From positions 1 to 64,000 of the forward strand of contig CAZMHI010000004.1 in the NCBI GenBank assembly GCA_964566055.1: a stretch of 64,000 bases of DNA. Reading direction: 5' to 3'. The DNA comes from TMED23 sp964566055. Lineage in GTDB: Bacteria > Pseudomonadota > Alphaproteobacteria > Rhodospirillales > UBA2165. The notes beneath the pieces were generated by a model. The model was not told where the DNA came from. It did no database searches and saw only the letters and a list, made by a program, of their open reading frames with translations. The position numbers and the translations under genes are program-made. Below are positions 1 through 10,045 of the stretch, piece after piece (the stretch's first letter is position 1; every line of letters begins with the position of its first letter).

Positions 1-128
1 GGTTATAGGGATAAATCTATCCCAGTGGATGGACCACTCAAAGGGGGGCACTTCAGAACCATGACTTCACAACTGAATAGAATTCTTATAAGGTATTAAA
101 CCAAAGGATAAACTGGGGAGCATAGAAA
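1..128. other. Leader region upstream of the giant secreted-protein gene
   Basis: There is no gene here. Two small adjacent inverted repeats are visible: GGGATA (8-13) with TATCCC (18-23), and AGTGG (24-28) with CCACT (34-38). Neither has a T tract, so they are not clear terminators. A GGGGAG ribosome-binding site at 115-120 precedes a TTG start at 129. No promoter can be assigned with confidence. Confidence 0.4.
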
Positions 129-3100
129 TTGCTATTTAGGCGCTTTGCCACTTTAGGAATAGTGTTTTGTCTGGCCTGCATCAGTCAAATATCCTTCAGT
201 GTTGCTCAACAGACGCCTTCAACCAACCAGTCTGGAAGTCAAACCACTCAAATATCTCTCGCCCAATTCGTCAATACTGTAATCGAAGAAATGGGATTAC
301 CGAGCACAACAAAAATTGCTGGGCTCAGCGATGCCGGCAACTTAATTCTCCAGGATTTTCAAAAAGTTTCTCAAGGCACGACGACCGCTAAAGTTGCGAT
401 TAAAAACATCACTTTTGATGTGATCCGCTACACGCCAGCCAATAAATCCAAGCCTGTTCTCATCCTTGGAACCAAAAGCTTCGATCTGGCGAAGATGATC
501 CCGGGGATCAGTGGTACGCCCTTAGGTGCGCTGGGGTCACTCGGCGATATTCTCTTTGTTTATGCGCCCCAAGAGACTGCCGGGAAGTTATTTAGTCCAG
601 CGACATCTGGACCCGGCGGCCAGGCCTCATTGCCGCAAATAATCCAGGATGCGATTGGCCAAGGTTCTCAAGGTATTGATTTCAAGGCTGGGATGAACCT
701 CGTTGCCTCTGCATCGACACAAAATTTCTCTAACGAATTAAAGGCGCTAATGAGTTCTGTCGGTATTCCAACGAACAGAAATCTCCAATTAACTGGGATG
801 ATCAGTCCAAATATTTTCAATAAATTGCTTAGCAACGCACCGTTGGGCTCGGCCAGCACCAAATTGGCCAGTTCTAATGAAATGAAATCCAAAATAAGCT
901 CTTTGCTTACAGAGTATGGCCGGGACTTTCTCAGCAGTCTGGATATCAGTGGCAACCTGCCAAGCGATCTAAAAGCTGGGCTTCTCGATTTAAAAGACGG
1001 TAGTTTTGCCATTAAAGGTGCAGAATCAGGAAACGCAATATCCTTTGGGCTGGCATTTAAAACGGCGTCTTTCCAAAATACCAATATCCAGGATGTTTTC
1101 ATTAGTTATAACGCTGATAATCGCGAAGTGACCACGTCCGGTAAAGTTGATGCCACGTCGTTTCCAAAAGTTCTCAATTTCAAAGGTCTTAAATTCGAGG
1201 AAATTGATTTAGCCTCGACCTATGTTGCAGGCAATTGGAATTTTAAACTCAACACAACAGCCGATTTAAATAGCGCCAAAATAACGGCTTCTGTTGAAAT
1301 TCTAAAATCTCAAGGCAGTAACGTCGAATTTCAAGCCACGCTTGACGGTGGCTCTAAGGGGATCAGTGCGAAGGATGTTGCGGGCCGTGATGNNNNNNNN
1401 NNNNNNNNNNNNNNNNNNNNNNNNNNNNNNNNNNNNNNNNNNNNNNNNNNNNNNNNNNNNNNNNNNNNNNNNNNNNNNNNNNNNNNNNNNNNGAAGCCGG
1501 ATGATGCGGCGATCCCGGCGCATATTGCGGCCAATCTGAAGAAGGTGATTGCCGATGCGGCGACCCATGACAGCAGTAAGGCCTCGCTGACGTTGGTGGC
1601 GGGTCTGAACCTGCTGGCGGACTTGGATATCAAGGGCTCGAAGGGGATGGGGTCCTTGATGGCCTCGGGGGGTCTGACGGAGACGACGATCCCGATTATC
1701 GGCACGGTGAGTTCATCGACGTTTAGCAAGACGGCGAGCAAGGCGGATAAGCTGAAGGGTCTGGCCTTGTCGGTGGCGCTGCCTGATCTGAAGGTGCCGG
1801 GTCTGCCGTCGACGATCAAGATCACCAAGCCGGTTTTTGCGGTGACGGAAACCGCGCCCGCAGCCATGCAGCAGCCGGCCGGTTCGAGCACGGCCCTGAC
1901 GGGACCGGGGGCGGGTCCGTTTGTGACCATTGGCGCTGATCTGGTGATGCAGGCGGGTTCGGGCAGCCATGAGTTCGACGCTTTATTAATGCTGGGCAAG
2001 GATGCCAAGGGCAAGCAGGTGATTGACCTGCTGGGCTCGGCGAAGGATCCGAAGGGGTTGTTTACGTTTAAAGGGTTGAGCGTCAAAACCCTGGAGCTGG
2101 CCTCGGTGTTTGAAGCGGGCGCCTGGGACTTTAAGCTGGATGGCTCGGCTGATCTGAACGGCGCGGCCTTGAGCTTTGACACTGAGATCACCAAGGATGC
2201 CGGCGGCAAGGTGACGTATGTGGCGACGCTTGACGGTGGCTCTAAGGGGATCAGTGCGAAGGATGTTGCGGGCCGTGATGTACCGGGGTTGAGTACGGTT
2301 GCGCTGACCAAGGTTGTGGTGACGAATGACCGTTTGGTTGCTGATCTGACCTATGGTTCGAAGCAGACGCCGGGTGAGATTGCGGCCTTCCACCCGGGCA
2401 GTTTGGATCAGGCTGTCTTGGCGGTGACCTTGGACAAGCTGGCTTTTGGCGAGCTGGTGCCCGGCGCGGCGGGTTCGGCGCTTGATGGCGTGTCGATTGA
2501 TGATCTGACCTTGCTTGTGGTGCCGCCGAAGGGGGCGGGTCTGAAGCCGGATGATGCGGCGATCCCGGCGCATATTGCGGCCAATCTGAAGAAGGTGCTG
2601 TCAGATTCCAATAAATCAAAAGACTTCACCCTCAAGCAGGACCTAAATCTTTTTGCCGAATTGGACTTAAAGAAATCAACGGCAATGAGCGATTTGATGG
2701 ACTTTATCGGTTACGACGCCAGTAAAGGTATTCCGATCTCCGGCGTCATGAGCAAAAACATGTTCAATAAATCGGCCAAGGGCGGTGACCGCTACAAGGG
2801 CATGGATTTAGATGTGCCGATGCCGAAGATCAATTTGTCCAAATTGCCGGGCGCCTTCAGCTTCAAAAATACTGAGTTTAAAATTACCGATACCGACCCG
2901 GCGGGTAAGACCGGACTGTGGATTGGTTTGGTCGCCGATCTCAATGCCGATCTTTTGGGTAAGAAAATAGATTTCCGCTCAGACATCGGTTTCCGGAAGG
3001 GTGAAATTTCTCTTGAAGCTGATAGTAAAACACAACTGCCGGCACCTTTTGGTATTTCCTGGCTGGCGCTGAAAGATTTAAAACTCAGCCTCGATTACGA

Positions 3101-6100
3101 CAAAAAGAATAAATCCGGTGAGCTTGAATTTACCGCTGTGCCAACCAAACCGTTTGGTAAAAAGACACCTAAAATCTCCATTGAATTGAAGGAGACAAAA
3201 GGCAAGCTGTCCGCCGGCGTATTGAAAATCGAGGAAAAGGTGGCTTTTGCCGATCTGCCGATCCTCAATAAAATTCCTCACGCCGATCAATTTGATTTCA
3301 CTTTCTTGGAAATTTCAAAATCCGGTGTGTCCGGCGGATCGCTTCTCCATAAACAGGAAGTCGATGTCGTTGTCTTTGAGCAGAGCAGCAAATGGACCTT
3401 TGCCATTTCGGACAATGGTGGTGGTAAAGGTTTCAAGTTTGGCCGCATCATGCCGATGCTCAATCATACGCCATTGGCGGATTTCCATCTCAACGATGCG
3501 GCGCTGATATTCTCGCAAGCCAATATCAATGGCAAAGTCAGCGCTTTGCCGGAAGTTGCTCAAATTGTCTTTAAAGATATTTACGGCAGCAACTCGGCCT
3601 CGGTCAATGTCAAGAACGGCATTACCATCGCCGCTAATTTCTCGCCCGGAAGTTCATCTGGATTCGCTGCCAAAGGCCTTAAAGGCATCGGCATCCATGA
3701 TGATGTGCTAATCGAAGGTACGGTTGAGAACATCTTCGGCGGCTCGGGTGCGCCAGGCGTCGATATATTGGTGCAGATGGAGCAGGGGCCGGGTGGCGGC
3801 AAAGGCGCGTCCCATTCACCGAAAATGGCGAAATTCCCGGGCACGGTCGGATTCTTTATTCAATATAAAGCGGATGAACTTGATGTCGGACTCGCTGCAG
3901 ATGTCGTTCTACACGTTCCCAAGAAACAAACCTTAGACCTAACGACCAAGCTTGAACTTGAGATCAATGAGAAAGGCTTTGGCGTCGATATTTTCATGGA
4001 CCTTGAAGGCAAATGGGATAAGCCTTTTGGCATTCCGGGAGTCGATCTGGAACAAGTAGCGATAAAATTCGGCATCGATATGGAAGGCGAGGCAAAGTTC
4101 GGTTTTGCCGGTAAAGTTGAACTCGCCGAAGGGGCGGAACGGATTGATGTCGCCGCCGAAATAGATTTTGAACTGGAAGCTGCCGGTCTGCCGGACGGCA
4201 TCGCCATGCGCGGCAGCTTCACTGAATTGGGTATTCCGGCGATGATCGACATTGCTGAACGTATGGCCGGCGGCGGCGGAAATATATTGCCGCCTAACGA
4301 TATCCCGTTGCCGGAATTCAGAGATGTAACTTTTGCTTTTGCCACGCCGGGCGCCTCTGATCCGCAGCTTGGTCTGGTCGGTTCCGGCTTTAAGCTTGCC
4401 GGCGAGCTGTTTTTTATGGGTCATGAATTGGGCAAAGCAGATATAAGTGCCGGCCCTACCGGCATTAAAATGGATGCTTCCGTTGATCCTATCGATCTCA
4501 AAATTCTCAAACTTGAAAAAAACCAGATGAAATTTGATCTCGGTTTCAAAAGCTTGCCGAAACTGGAAATTGACTCCCAAATTGAGTTCCTCGGACTGGA
4601 CCAGGATGTCACTGTCAAATTCGACAAGGGCATGGTCAATATGGGGATCGAGGAAAAAATTGGCGGCGGCATCTGGGATTCCAAAATTAATCTCGGCTTT
4701 GGATTTGATCCAAAACATAAAGGTGCGCCGGATATTTTCATCGAAGGCGAAGTTAAGTCAGATTTCTTTGGCTGGCTCAGAGATCAGGCGCCGGCGAAAG
4801 TCCATAAATTCTTTAGTGTATTGAACAAAAAATTTGAAGAAGCCAAAGCGGCCATCAATAGTGCTGAAAAAGTTGTCAAAAGCTGGGATGCAAAGATTCA
4901 GGCCCGCAAAGAAGTCGTGCAACGTGAGAAGGCTAATGCCGATGCGGCTATCCATCGCGCAGAATCCCGCGTTCGATCCGTTAAACACGACGTCGATCAT
5001 ATGCATAGCGAAGCTGAATATCATAAGCATAAATGTCATTGGTATTCAGCCTGGCATTGCGCTGAGGAAGCCTACTACTGGGTGCGTTATGGTGTCGAAT
5101 ATGCTGCCTATAAAGTCGCCGAAGGAGTGTTGCATGCGGCGCAATCGGTCGTAGATCATTTGCCGGCAGAATTAATGGATCCGCAATTGGACTTTTTGGA
5201 AGCCAAACAGGGCATCGCCATGGCGGCCTTGGAAATTGCCAAGCTGGCGATAGACGGCGTTGAGGCCGCCGATAAATGGATCGATAAAGGTTTGGAGACG
5301 ATGCTCAAGGCAATCGGTAGCACCAAGGCTTTAGTTGTGAAAGAGATTTTCTTTGAAGGGGATATGGATGGCATGATCAAAGGTCAACCATTGATCCTGA
5401 CCATGGATTTGGAGATTTTTGGCGCCGATCTTGGCACCCAAATGTTCGCCTTTAAACTGACCGATCCGCTCTACGATGCTGAGCAACTCGTCTTTATTCC
5501 CTTGCATATGGTGTCGGGGCTTTTCCAGGAGATTTTACCCAAAAGTCTGTCCAAGTTATTGAGCCCGGTTTTAAACGCCATTAATGCTGAATCGACGGCA
5601 GCTGAAAAGAAAGTTCACGAAGAGCTTAAAAGCATTCCCGGCCTGAACCTGCCGCCCGAACTACAAAAAGCCTTGCAGGAAGCGGCACTCAGAGGCGAGA
5701 AACCGTCTCTGCCTTCCTATGAGACCGTACGTGAATATGTGAATAAAGATATGGAAAACCGGTCGAAATATGCTGCCAGCAACCGGCCTGGAAAACTGGC
5801 TGTCAATTATCATACCGATGTTATGAGTGATGCGTCTTCCCGGCTGATCGAATTAGCCCAGGCTAATCAGTCGCCGAATTCATCAAATGTGAATGATGGT
5901 AAGAAAAAACCGCGGCCGCAAAAATCGACTTCGGGCGAACACTTAAAACAAAAAATGGAGGCCTACCGCGAAAAGAAACGCAATCTCTTGCTCCATATCA
6001 TGCAGCGAAATAAAGCTTTCGGTGACAATGTCGTCGAATATCAAAAACAACAAGCGGCCGAACGCGCCAAAAACGAAAATGACATGTTCGTTTCCTATAC

Positions 6101-7775
6101 TGATGTTCGCGTGCCGCCGGGCGTTTTATTTACCGAACGGCTTTTGGTTGCCCGGCATTCAAAACTGTGTTTGGGACAAAATGGCCAGGGCAAAGTTACT
6201 TTTCATCCCTGCAGTGAAAATCCCGGCGGATTGCTATGGTCGACAAAACGCGTCCTGATTAACAAATTGGGTCATGTCGTTCCTTGGAATCAGGCCTTTG
6301 CCAGAAACTTCCCCAATCGGGTTTATTCGCAAATGATCCATAATGGCGCCTGTTTGACCACACCATTCCATCTGCAATCCTATGATGCAGCATCGAAACA
6401 AAAGCATTTAGAGAAGTTGGTTGCTGTAGCCAGGGGTAAGCCGACAAATACAGACGCTCATCTCAAACTTGATGCCTGCCGCTCCGATGGCCGGGGGCAA
6501 TTGTGGAAAGTCGTTAAGATGACGCACAGCGCCAATGACAATCATGGTTTCAAATTGCAAGAGCGCGATTCATCCTACTGTTTACGCCCTGAATCCGTTA
6601 AAGCGCATACCAAGAAAACAAACAAAGAAGTTAATGGCGCATTCTATCCCTGCTCCGGCATCGCCCATGCGACCTTTGAGCTGACCGTACCAAATAGCAG
6701 TATGCCGATCTGGTATGATCATAATGGCGTCATCAAATCCGATAACGGCTATTGCTTGGATGTGCCAAATGACCCACTCGCCAATTCTGATCAAACTGGC
6801 AGCGTGGTCTATCTCAAACAATGTGCCAATGATGAATATGACCGTTGGGACTACGTGGTTGAGTTCGATAAAACAGTAAAAATCATCAACGATTTTACCG
6901 GCCATTGTCTTTACCCTTACGATAAAACGGAAGGTAAGATTCCTGACGCTGAAGACGGTCAGCTGGTGCAAAGGCCCTGCGATGGCCGTTATGGTCAGGG
7001 CTGGAAAATGCGTGTTATTCCGAAACAAAAATGGTTCCAGTTAGAAGCACTCAATAGTTCCAATAAAGCCACCGGCACATGCATGATCCCGGAAAAAGCC
7101 GATCCAAAGTCGAGCAAAGTCAATGTTTTTGTGAAATCCTGTAAACCCGAAACTCGAGGGCGGTGGTCGTTCGGTCATTGGAAGGGAACCTACGAATGGA
7201 CTGAGTGGACAGCTGAGAATTCGACATCCGCGAGTAACGACAACCTATCAACGACCTATTGGGTCTCCAAAGACAGTCTCGCTGCCAGCAATAAAAACGG
7301 TGTCTGCCGGGTGATTTCCGGTAATCACTCCACCGGTGGCTCCTATGTCATTTATCCTGGTACTTGGCGAGGAGAAAGCAGCACCTGCAGTTATATAAAA
7401 GATGGGCGATTAATTAGGCTCGACCCGAGCCAACCGGAAAACGGCAATACGGTGGTGGAAGTGTTGTCGGGTATTGATATTGGGTTGGCGTCCTCCACCG
7501 GTTCTTGGAAAAACAGTGCGGGCGGCATTCCTCATGATACGACCGGGCAAAATCTTCATCCGCCGGCCCCGAAATTTTCAGCCTTCCTGTCTGGTGGTGA
7601 TGCGACTAATCCGGCTCTTTATCTTTGCCGGGTAAAGAACATAACCGATCAAACTTGGCGATACGGCTACCAGCATACATCATCCAGGTGCTTAACGGAT
7701 GCCGGTACAAATGTCATCGGCGCACCTGAAGTACTGGTCTTCAGTACCGTTGAAAATGCGGATACTGGTGATTAA
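129..7775 (+). CDS. Giant secreted repeat protein with C-terminal ricin-type lectin repeats (interrupted by an assembly gap)
   Basis: The role is unknown; it is probably an exported surface or extracellular carbohydrate-binding protein. Translation starts at TTG 129, eight bases after GGGGAG, and opens with a signal peptide (residues 1-26, cleavage after SVA). Long internal repeats begin near residues 188, 493 and 839, each with an LNL-A-LD-like opening and a block ending in DGGSKGISAKDVAGRD. The middle is beta-rich and glycine/aspartate-rich. A charged, probably coiled-coil segment at about 1558-1680 contains a His/Cys cluster (HKHKCHW, WHC). Residues about 2005-2310 carry CL-G, CLDVP and LW/W motifs at beta-trefoil spacing, typical of ricin-B repeats. 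The last 170 residues hold LYLCRV and VCRV motifs resembling DM9 repeats (tentative). 100 N at 1393-1492 make residues 422-455 unknown and the true length uncertain (see the gap entry). The TPR-secretin lipoprotein gene follows on the same strand and may share its export or assembly. Confidence 0.75.
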   Translation: MLFRRFATLGIVFCLACISQISFSVAQQTPSTNQSGSQTTQISLAQFVNTVIEEMGLPSTTKIAGLSDAGNLILQDFQKVSQGTTTAKVAIKNITFDVIRYTPANKSKPVLILGTKSFDLAKMIPGISGTPLGALGSLGDILFVYAPQETAGKLFSPATSGPGGQASLPQIIQDAIGQGSQGIDFKAGMNLVASASTQNFSNELKALMSSVGIPTNRNLQLTGMISPNIFNKLLSNAPLGSASTKLASSNEMKSKISSLLTEYGRDFLSSLDISGNLPSDLKAGLLDLKDGSFAIKGAESGNAISFGLAFKTASFQNTNIQDVFISYNADNREVTTSGKVDATSFPKVLNFKGLKFEEIDLASTYVAGNWNFKLNTTADLNSAKITASVEILKSQGSNVEFQATLDGGSKGISAKDVAGRDXXXXXXXXXXXXXXXXXXXXXXXXXXXXXXXXXXKPDDAAIPAHIAANLKKVIADAATHDSSKASLTLVAGLNLLADLDIKGSKGMGSLMASGGLTETTIPIIGTVSSSTFSKTASKADKLKGLALSVALPDLKVPGLPSTIKITKPVFAVTETAPAAMQQPAGSSTALTGPGAGPFVTIGADLVMQAGSGSHEFDALLMLGKDAKGKQVIDLLGSAKDPKGLFTFKGLSVKTLELASVFEAGAWDFKLDGSADLNGAALSFDTEITKDAGGKVTYVATLDGGSKGISAKDVAGRDVPGLSTVALTKVVVTNDRLVADLTYGSKQTPGEIAAFHPGSLDQAVLAVTLDKLAFGELVPGAAGSALDGVSIDDLTLLVVPPKGAGLKPDDAAIPAHIAANLKKVLSDSNKSKDFTLKQDLNLFAELDLKKSTAMSDLMDFIGYDASKGIPISGVMSKNMFNKSAKGGDRYKGMDLDVPMPKINLSKLPGAFSFKNTEFKITDTDPAGKTGLWIGLVADLNADLLGKKIDFRSDIGFRKGEISLEADSKTQLPAPFGISWLALKDLKLSLDYDKKNKSGELEFTAVPTKPFGKKTPKISIELKETKGKLSAGVLKIEEKVAFADLPILNKIPHADQFDFTFLEISKSGVSGGSLLHKQEVDVVVFEQSSKWTFAISDNGGGKGFKFGRIMPMLNHTPLADFHLNDAALIFSQANINGKVSALPEVAQIVFKDIYGSNSASVNVKNGITIAANFSPGSSSGFAAKGLKGIGIHDDVLIEGTVENIFGGSGAPGVDILVQMEQGPGGGKGASHSPKMAKFPGTVGFFIQYKADELDVGLAADVVLHVPKKQTLDLTTKLELEINEKGFGVDIFMDLEGKWDKPFGIPGVDLEQVAIKFGIDMEGEAKFGFAGKVELAEGAERIDVAAEIDFELEAAGLPDGIAMRGSFTELGIPAMIDIAERMAGGGGNILPPNDIPLPEFRDVTFAFATPGASDPQLGLVGSGFKLAGELFFMGHELGKADISAGPTGIKMDASVDPIDLKILKLEKNQMKFDLGFKSLPKLEIDSQIEFLGLDQDVTVKFDKGMVNMGIEEKIGGGIWDSKINLGFGFDPKHKGAPDIFIEGEVKSDFFGWLRDQAPAKVHKFFSVLNKKFEEAKAAINSAEKVVKSWDAKIQARKEVVQREKANADAAIHRAESRVRSVKHDVDHMHSEAEYHKHKCHWYSAWHCAEEAYYWVRYGVEYAAYKVAEGVLHAAQSVVDHLPAELMDPQLDFLEAKQGIAMAALEIAKLAIDGVEAADKWIDKGLETMLKAIGSTKALVVKEIFFEGDMDGMIKGQPLILTMDLEIFGADLGTQMFAFKLTDPLYDAEQLVFIPLHMVSGLFQEILPKSLSKLLSPVLNAINAESTAAEKKVHEELKSIPGLNLPPELQKALQEAALRGEKPSLPSYETVREYVNKDMENRSKYAASNRPGKLAVNYHTDVMSDASSRLIELAQANQSPNSSNVNDGKKKPRPQKSTSGEHLKQKMEAYREKKRNLLLHIMQRNKAFGDNVVEYQKQQAAERAKNENDMFVSYTDVRVPPGVLFTERLLVARHSKLCLGQNGQGKVTFHPCSENPGGLLWSTKRVLINKLGHVVPWNQAFARNFPNRVYSQMIHNGACLTTPFHLQSYDAASKQKHLEKLVAVARGKPTNTDAHLKLDACRSDGRGQLWKVVKMTHSANDNHGFKLQERDSSYCLRPESVKAHTKKTNKEVNGAFYPCSGIAHATFELTVPNSSMPIWYDHNGVIKSDNGYCLDVPNDPLANSDQTGSVVYLKQCANDEYDRWDYVVEFDKTVKIINDFTGHCLYPYDKTEGKIPDAEDGQLVQRPCDGRYGQGWKMRVIPKQKWFQLEALNSSNKATGTCMIPEKADPKSSKVNVFVKSCKPETRGRWSFGHWKGTYEWTEWTAENSTSASNDNLSTTYWVSKDSLAASNKNGVCRVISGNHSTGGSYVIYPGTWRGESSTCSYIKDGRLIRLDPSQPENGNTVVEVLSGIDIGLASSTGSWKNSAGGIPHDTTGQNLHPPAPKFSAFLSGGDATNPALYLCRVKNITDQTWRYGYQHTSSRCLTDAGTNVIGAPEVLVFSTVENADTGD
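1338..1547 (+). repeat. Direct repeat copy 1 (interrupted by the gap)
   Basis: Two 55-base blocks, 1338-1392 and 1493-1547, are identical to 2226-2280 and 2543-2597. They are nucleotide-identical even though the neighbouring parts of the protein repeats differ strongly. This points to recent duplication, gene conversion, or an assembly join at the repeat. Confidence 0.85.
1393..1492. other. Assembly gap (100 N) inside a repeat
   Basis: Exactly 100 N, the usual placeholder for an unknown length. The bases before the gap (1338-1392) are identical to 2226-2280, and those after it (1493-1547) are identical to 2543-2597. In the intact second copy 262 bases separate these blocks. 262 and 100 leave the same remainder modulo 3, so the frame is kept either way. 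If the copies match, the true gap is about 262 bases and the protein is about 54 residues longer. Confidence 0.9.
2226..2597 (+). repeat. Direct repeat copy 2 (intact)
   Basis: This is the intact counterpart of the repeat at 1338-1547. It encodes DGGSKGISAKDVAGRD followed by about 87 residues and then the KPDDAAIPAHIAANLKKV segment. It lies at the 3' end of a GC-rich block (about 1493-2597) whose codon use changes abruptly after 2597. Confidence 0.85.
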
Positions 7776-7928
7776 TAAAACCGATTCGCGAATTGATCCG
7801 ATTTAAACCTAATGTTGCTTTGATAAACCCTATGCAAACCGCGGGGTTGGCAGGAAAATTGTCGAGTACAGTTGAATAATGGTATTTTGTCACACTTGAA
7901 TGAAGCCTGGTTGAAAATCGGGGGATGT

Positions 7929-10004
7929 GTGGGCAACCTTAAGAAGACCAAAAAATTATTTATTTCCATCCCAATATTATTGCTTCTTTCCGGCTGTGAT
8001 CAGCTGGCCTTTGATGATGTCAAAAATAGTCTGGATGAAAAAAATCCAACCGTTCGTGTATTTTCATCGGAAGAAGTAAAAGATGAGATTGAATTGTTCG
8101 CCGAGAAATTGGCGGAAAAAAAGATCCAGCCTTTAAATTCCACACATATTACTGACGGCTTGAGAGCGTTATCTCAAAGTGACTTTGTCCAGGCGAATGC
8201 TAGTTTTCAACAGGCATTAAAATTTGATCCGCTGAATTCCCACCTCCACATGCTCAATGGATTGGCGCACCAGATGCGGGGCGCTTTTGGCGATCCAGAT
8301 CAGTATAAAATGGCGGAAGTCGGTTATGAATTGGCAGCGCGAATTGATCCCGGCGACAGCAATGTACCATACTTTCGGGGCATTCTAAATTTCCGGCAAC
8401 AGAAATACCGCCAAGCCCAGGATCACTTTGTGACGGCAGTTTCACTTGATCCCGAAAATCCAAATTATTTTGTCGGCCTTGCCGCCGCTTCCTATTATTT
8501 GGGTGAGTTAGATCGTGCTTATACCCACATCGAGAAAGCGATTGCGCTAGCTCCTTCGCATAAGCCTGCCCGCCAATCAGCTGGAATTATCTACGCTTCA
8601 ATGGGGGATTTTGACAAAGCTAGAATTACGGCAGAATCTCTTGGTGACAAGAATTCGATCAAGCGGCGGTACCTGCAGCAACGGATCGTCGAATGGCGAA
8701 AATATTATGCGCGAAATAATCTCCAAACCAATCAGAACAAACCCGATCAGTTGGTTCAAAATCTTGATATTTTTGGCGTGCCCAAAAAGGGCATGTTTGA
8801 TCCGACCGGCAGCAGCAATCAGGATCCCATGAGTGAGACTTCCGGATCTAACACCGATTCGGCACCCTCTTCTACTCCGCCAACGCTCCCTGCAGCAACT
8901 AATGTTCCAACTCGGACAGCTACACCTGTGACCAACACAACAACGGGGCAAAAACCTACAGCTCAAGTGCCGGTGGCTAAGCCGAAAACAAAAATTCCCG
9001 GCATGGCATTAGTTGATGTGGCAATTATTCGTTCAGAAGAAATCTTCTCAACATCAAAAGGCGTAAATCTACTGAACGGGTTAAATATTTTCTTTACCGG
9101 CGATCAAATTTATCAATCGAAGACGCCGGGCCTTGGTAGAGTGAGAACCGATTTAACAACTAACGATACCATCACGCTCAAACTTGGCACTGCAGGGGCT
9201 GGACTTACCTACTCATTGAATATTTTCAGCAATAGTTATGACCGGAACGAGGTTATTGCCCGCCCAACGATTTTGGTTGAAGACAAAAAGAAATCCAGTT
9301 TCTTTTCCGGTGGTACGATGCACATCGTCATCGAAGGCGGAGTTGCCGGAAGCGGCGCCATGCAGCCACTTAACACGGGCGTTAAGCTGGAAGTCACTCC
9401 CGATTTTTTGGATAAAGAGACCATTAACTTCAACGTTTTTGCCCAGCGGATTTTCCTGGAAGCCGATTTATCACAAGTTTCCTCAACCATAACCGGCACC
9501 AGTTTCGCCAAAACATCAAAAACGACGATATCCGCTAATTTAACTCTGCGGTATGGCGAAACGATGGTGCTGTCCGGTCTATCCGATCAGGAAAAAGAAG
9601 TAATTGATGACAAAGTACCCGGACTGGGTGATGCTCCCGGCATTCAATACCTGTTCCGCAATCAGCGTAAAACATCTTCGAAGAAAACAGTGCTGATCCT
9701 GTTAACTCCCCGCCGCGCCAGCCTTTCCTATCAAGACGGCAGTCCACGCGAAAATGATAAAAAAACTGAGAACAGCAATGTTGGCAGGATGGAAAAGCAA
9801 TCAAAATGGATGCAGCCGGCTCCTCATTTGAAAGCATTCGCAAAACATCTTGGTAAGTATGAGTTTTTTAATCATTACCGGAAAGGTGACATGCAACTTG
9901 AGAATTGGGCTGGTGAAGGCACTATTAATGATGCAATTCGGCGCACACTTGAATATCTGTACATATTCTATGACTTCGAAAAAAGTGAAGAATCGAGTTT
10001 GTAA
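7929..10004 (+). CDS. TPR lipoprotein with C-terminal secretin domain
   Basis: Outer-membrane secretin-type lipoprotein. The GTG at 7929 is preferred over the upstream TTG at 7872: it has a GGGGGA ribosome-binding site just before it and gives a compact lipoprotein signal with lysines, a hydrophobic core and lipobox LLSGC (Cys23). Residues about 78-238 are tetratricopeptide repeats. A Pro/Thr/Ser-rich linker follows (about 278-358). Residues about 435-598 match the type II/III secretin core, including VPGLGDAPGIQYLFR and a terminal VLILLTPR strand. A fused TPR plus secretin is compatible with a pilus, type II-like or dedicated exporter pore. The only obvious neighbour is the giant secreted protein upstream, which could be its cargo. 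No ATPase or pilin genes are in view. Confidence 0.8.
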   Translation: MGNLKKTKKLFISIPILLLLSGCDQLAFDDVKNSLDEKNPTVRVFSSEEVKDEIELFAEKLAEKKIQPLNSTHITDGLRALSQSDFVQANASFQQALKFDPLNSHLHMLNGLAHQMRGAFGDPDQYKMAEVGYELAARIDPGDSNVPYFRGILNFRQQKYRQAQDHFVTAVSLDPENPNYFVGLAAASYYLGELDRAYTHIEKAIALAPSHKPARQSAGIIYASMGDFDKARITAESLGDKNSIKRRYLQQRIVEWRKYYARNNLQTNQNKPDQLVQNLDIFGVPKKGMFDPTGSSNQDPMSETSGSNTDSAPSSTPPTLPAATNVPTRTATPVTNTTTGQKPTAQVPVAKPKTKIPGMALVDVAIIRSEEIFSTSKGVNLLNGLNIFFTGDQIYQSKTPGLGRVRTDLTTNDTITLKLGTAGAGLTYSLNIFSNSYDRNEVIARPTILVEDKKKSSFFSGGTMHIVIEGGVAGSGAMQPLNTGVKLEVTPDFLDKETINFNVFAQRIFLEADLSQVSSTITGTSFAKTSKTTISANLTLRYGETMVLSGLSDQEKEVIDDKVPGLGDAPGIQYLFRNQRKTSSKKTVLILLTPRRASLSYQDGSPRENDKKTENSNVGRMEKQSKWMQPAPHLKAFAKHLGKYEFFNHYRKGDMQLENWAGEGTINDAIRRTLEYLYIFYDFEKSEESSL

Positions 10005-10045
10005 TATTTTTTGCTGGGCTGTTAGCTGAGACCGGATTGGTTGCC

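Noticed and set aside
3939..4718. 259-residue reverse-strand ORF, with other long antisense ORFs at 668-1102 and 1331-2311
   Set aside because: They are antisense to the giant gene, have no family features or ribosome-binding sites, and arise from its biased composition; one also runs through the N gap.
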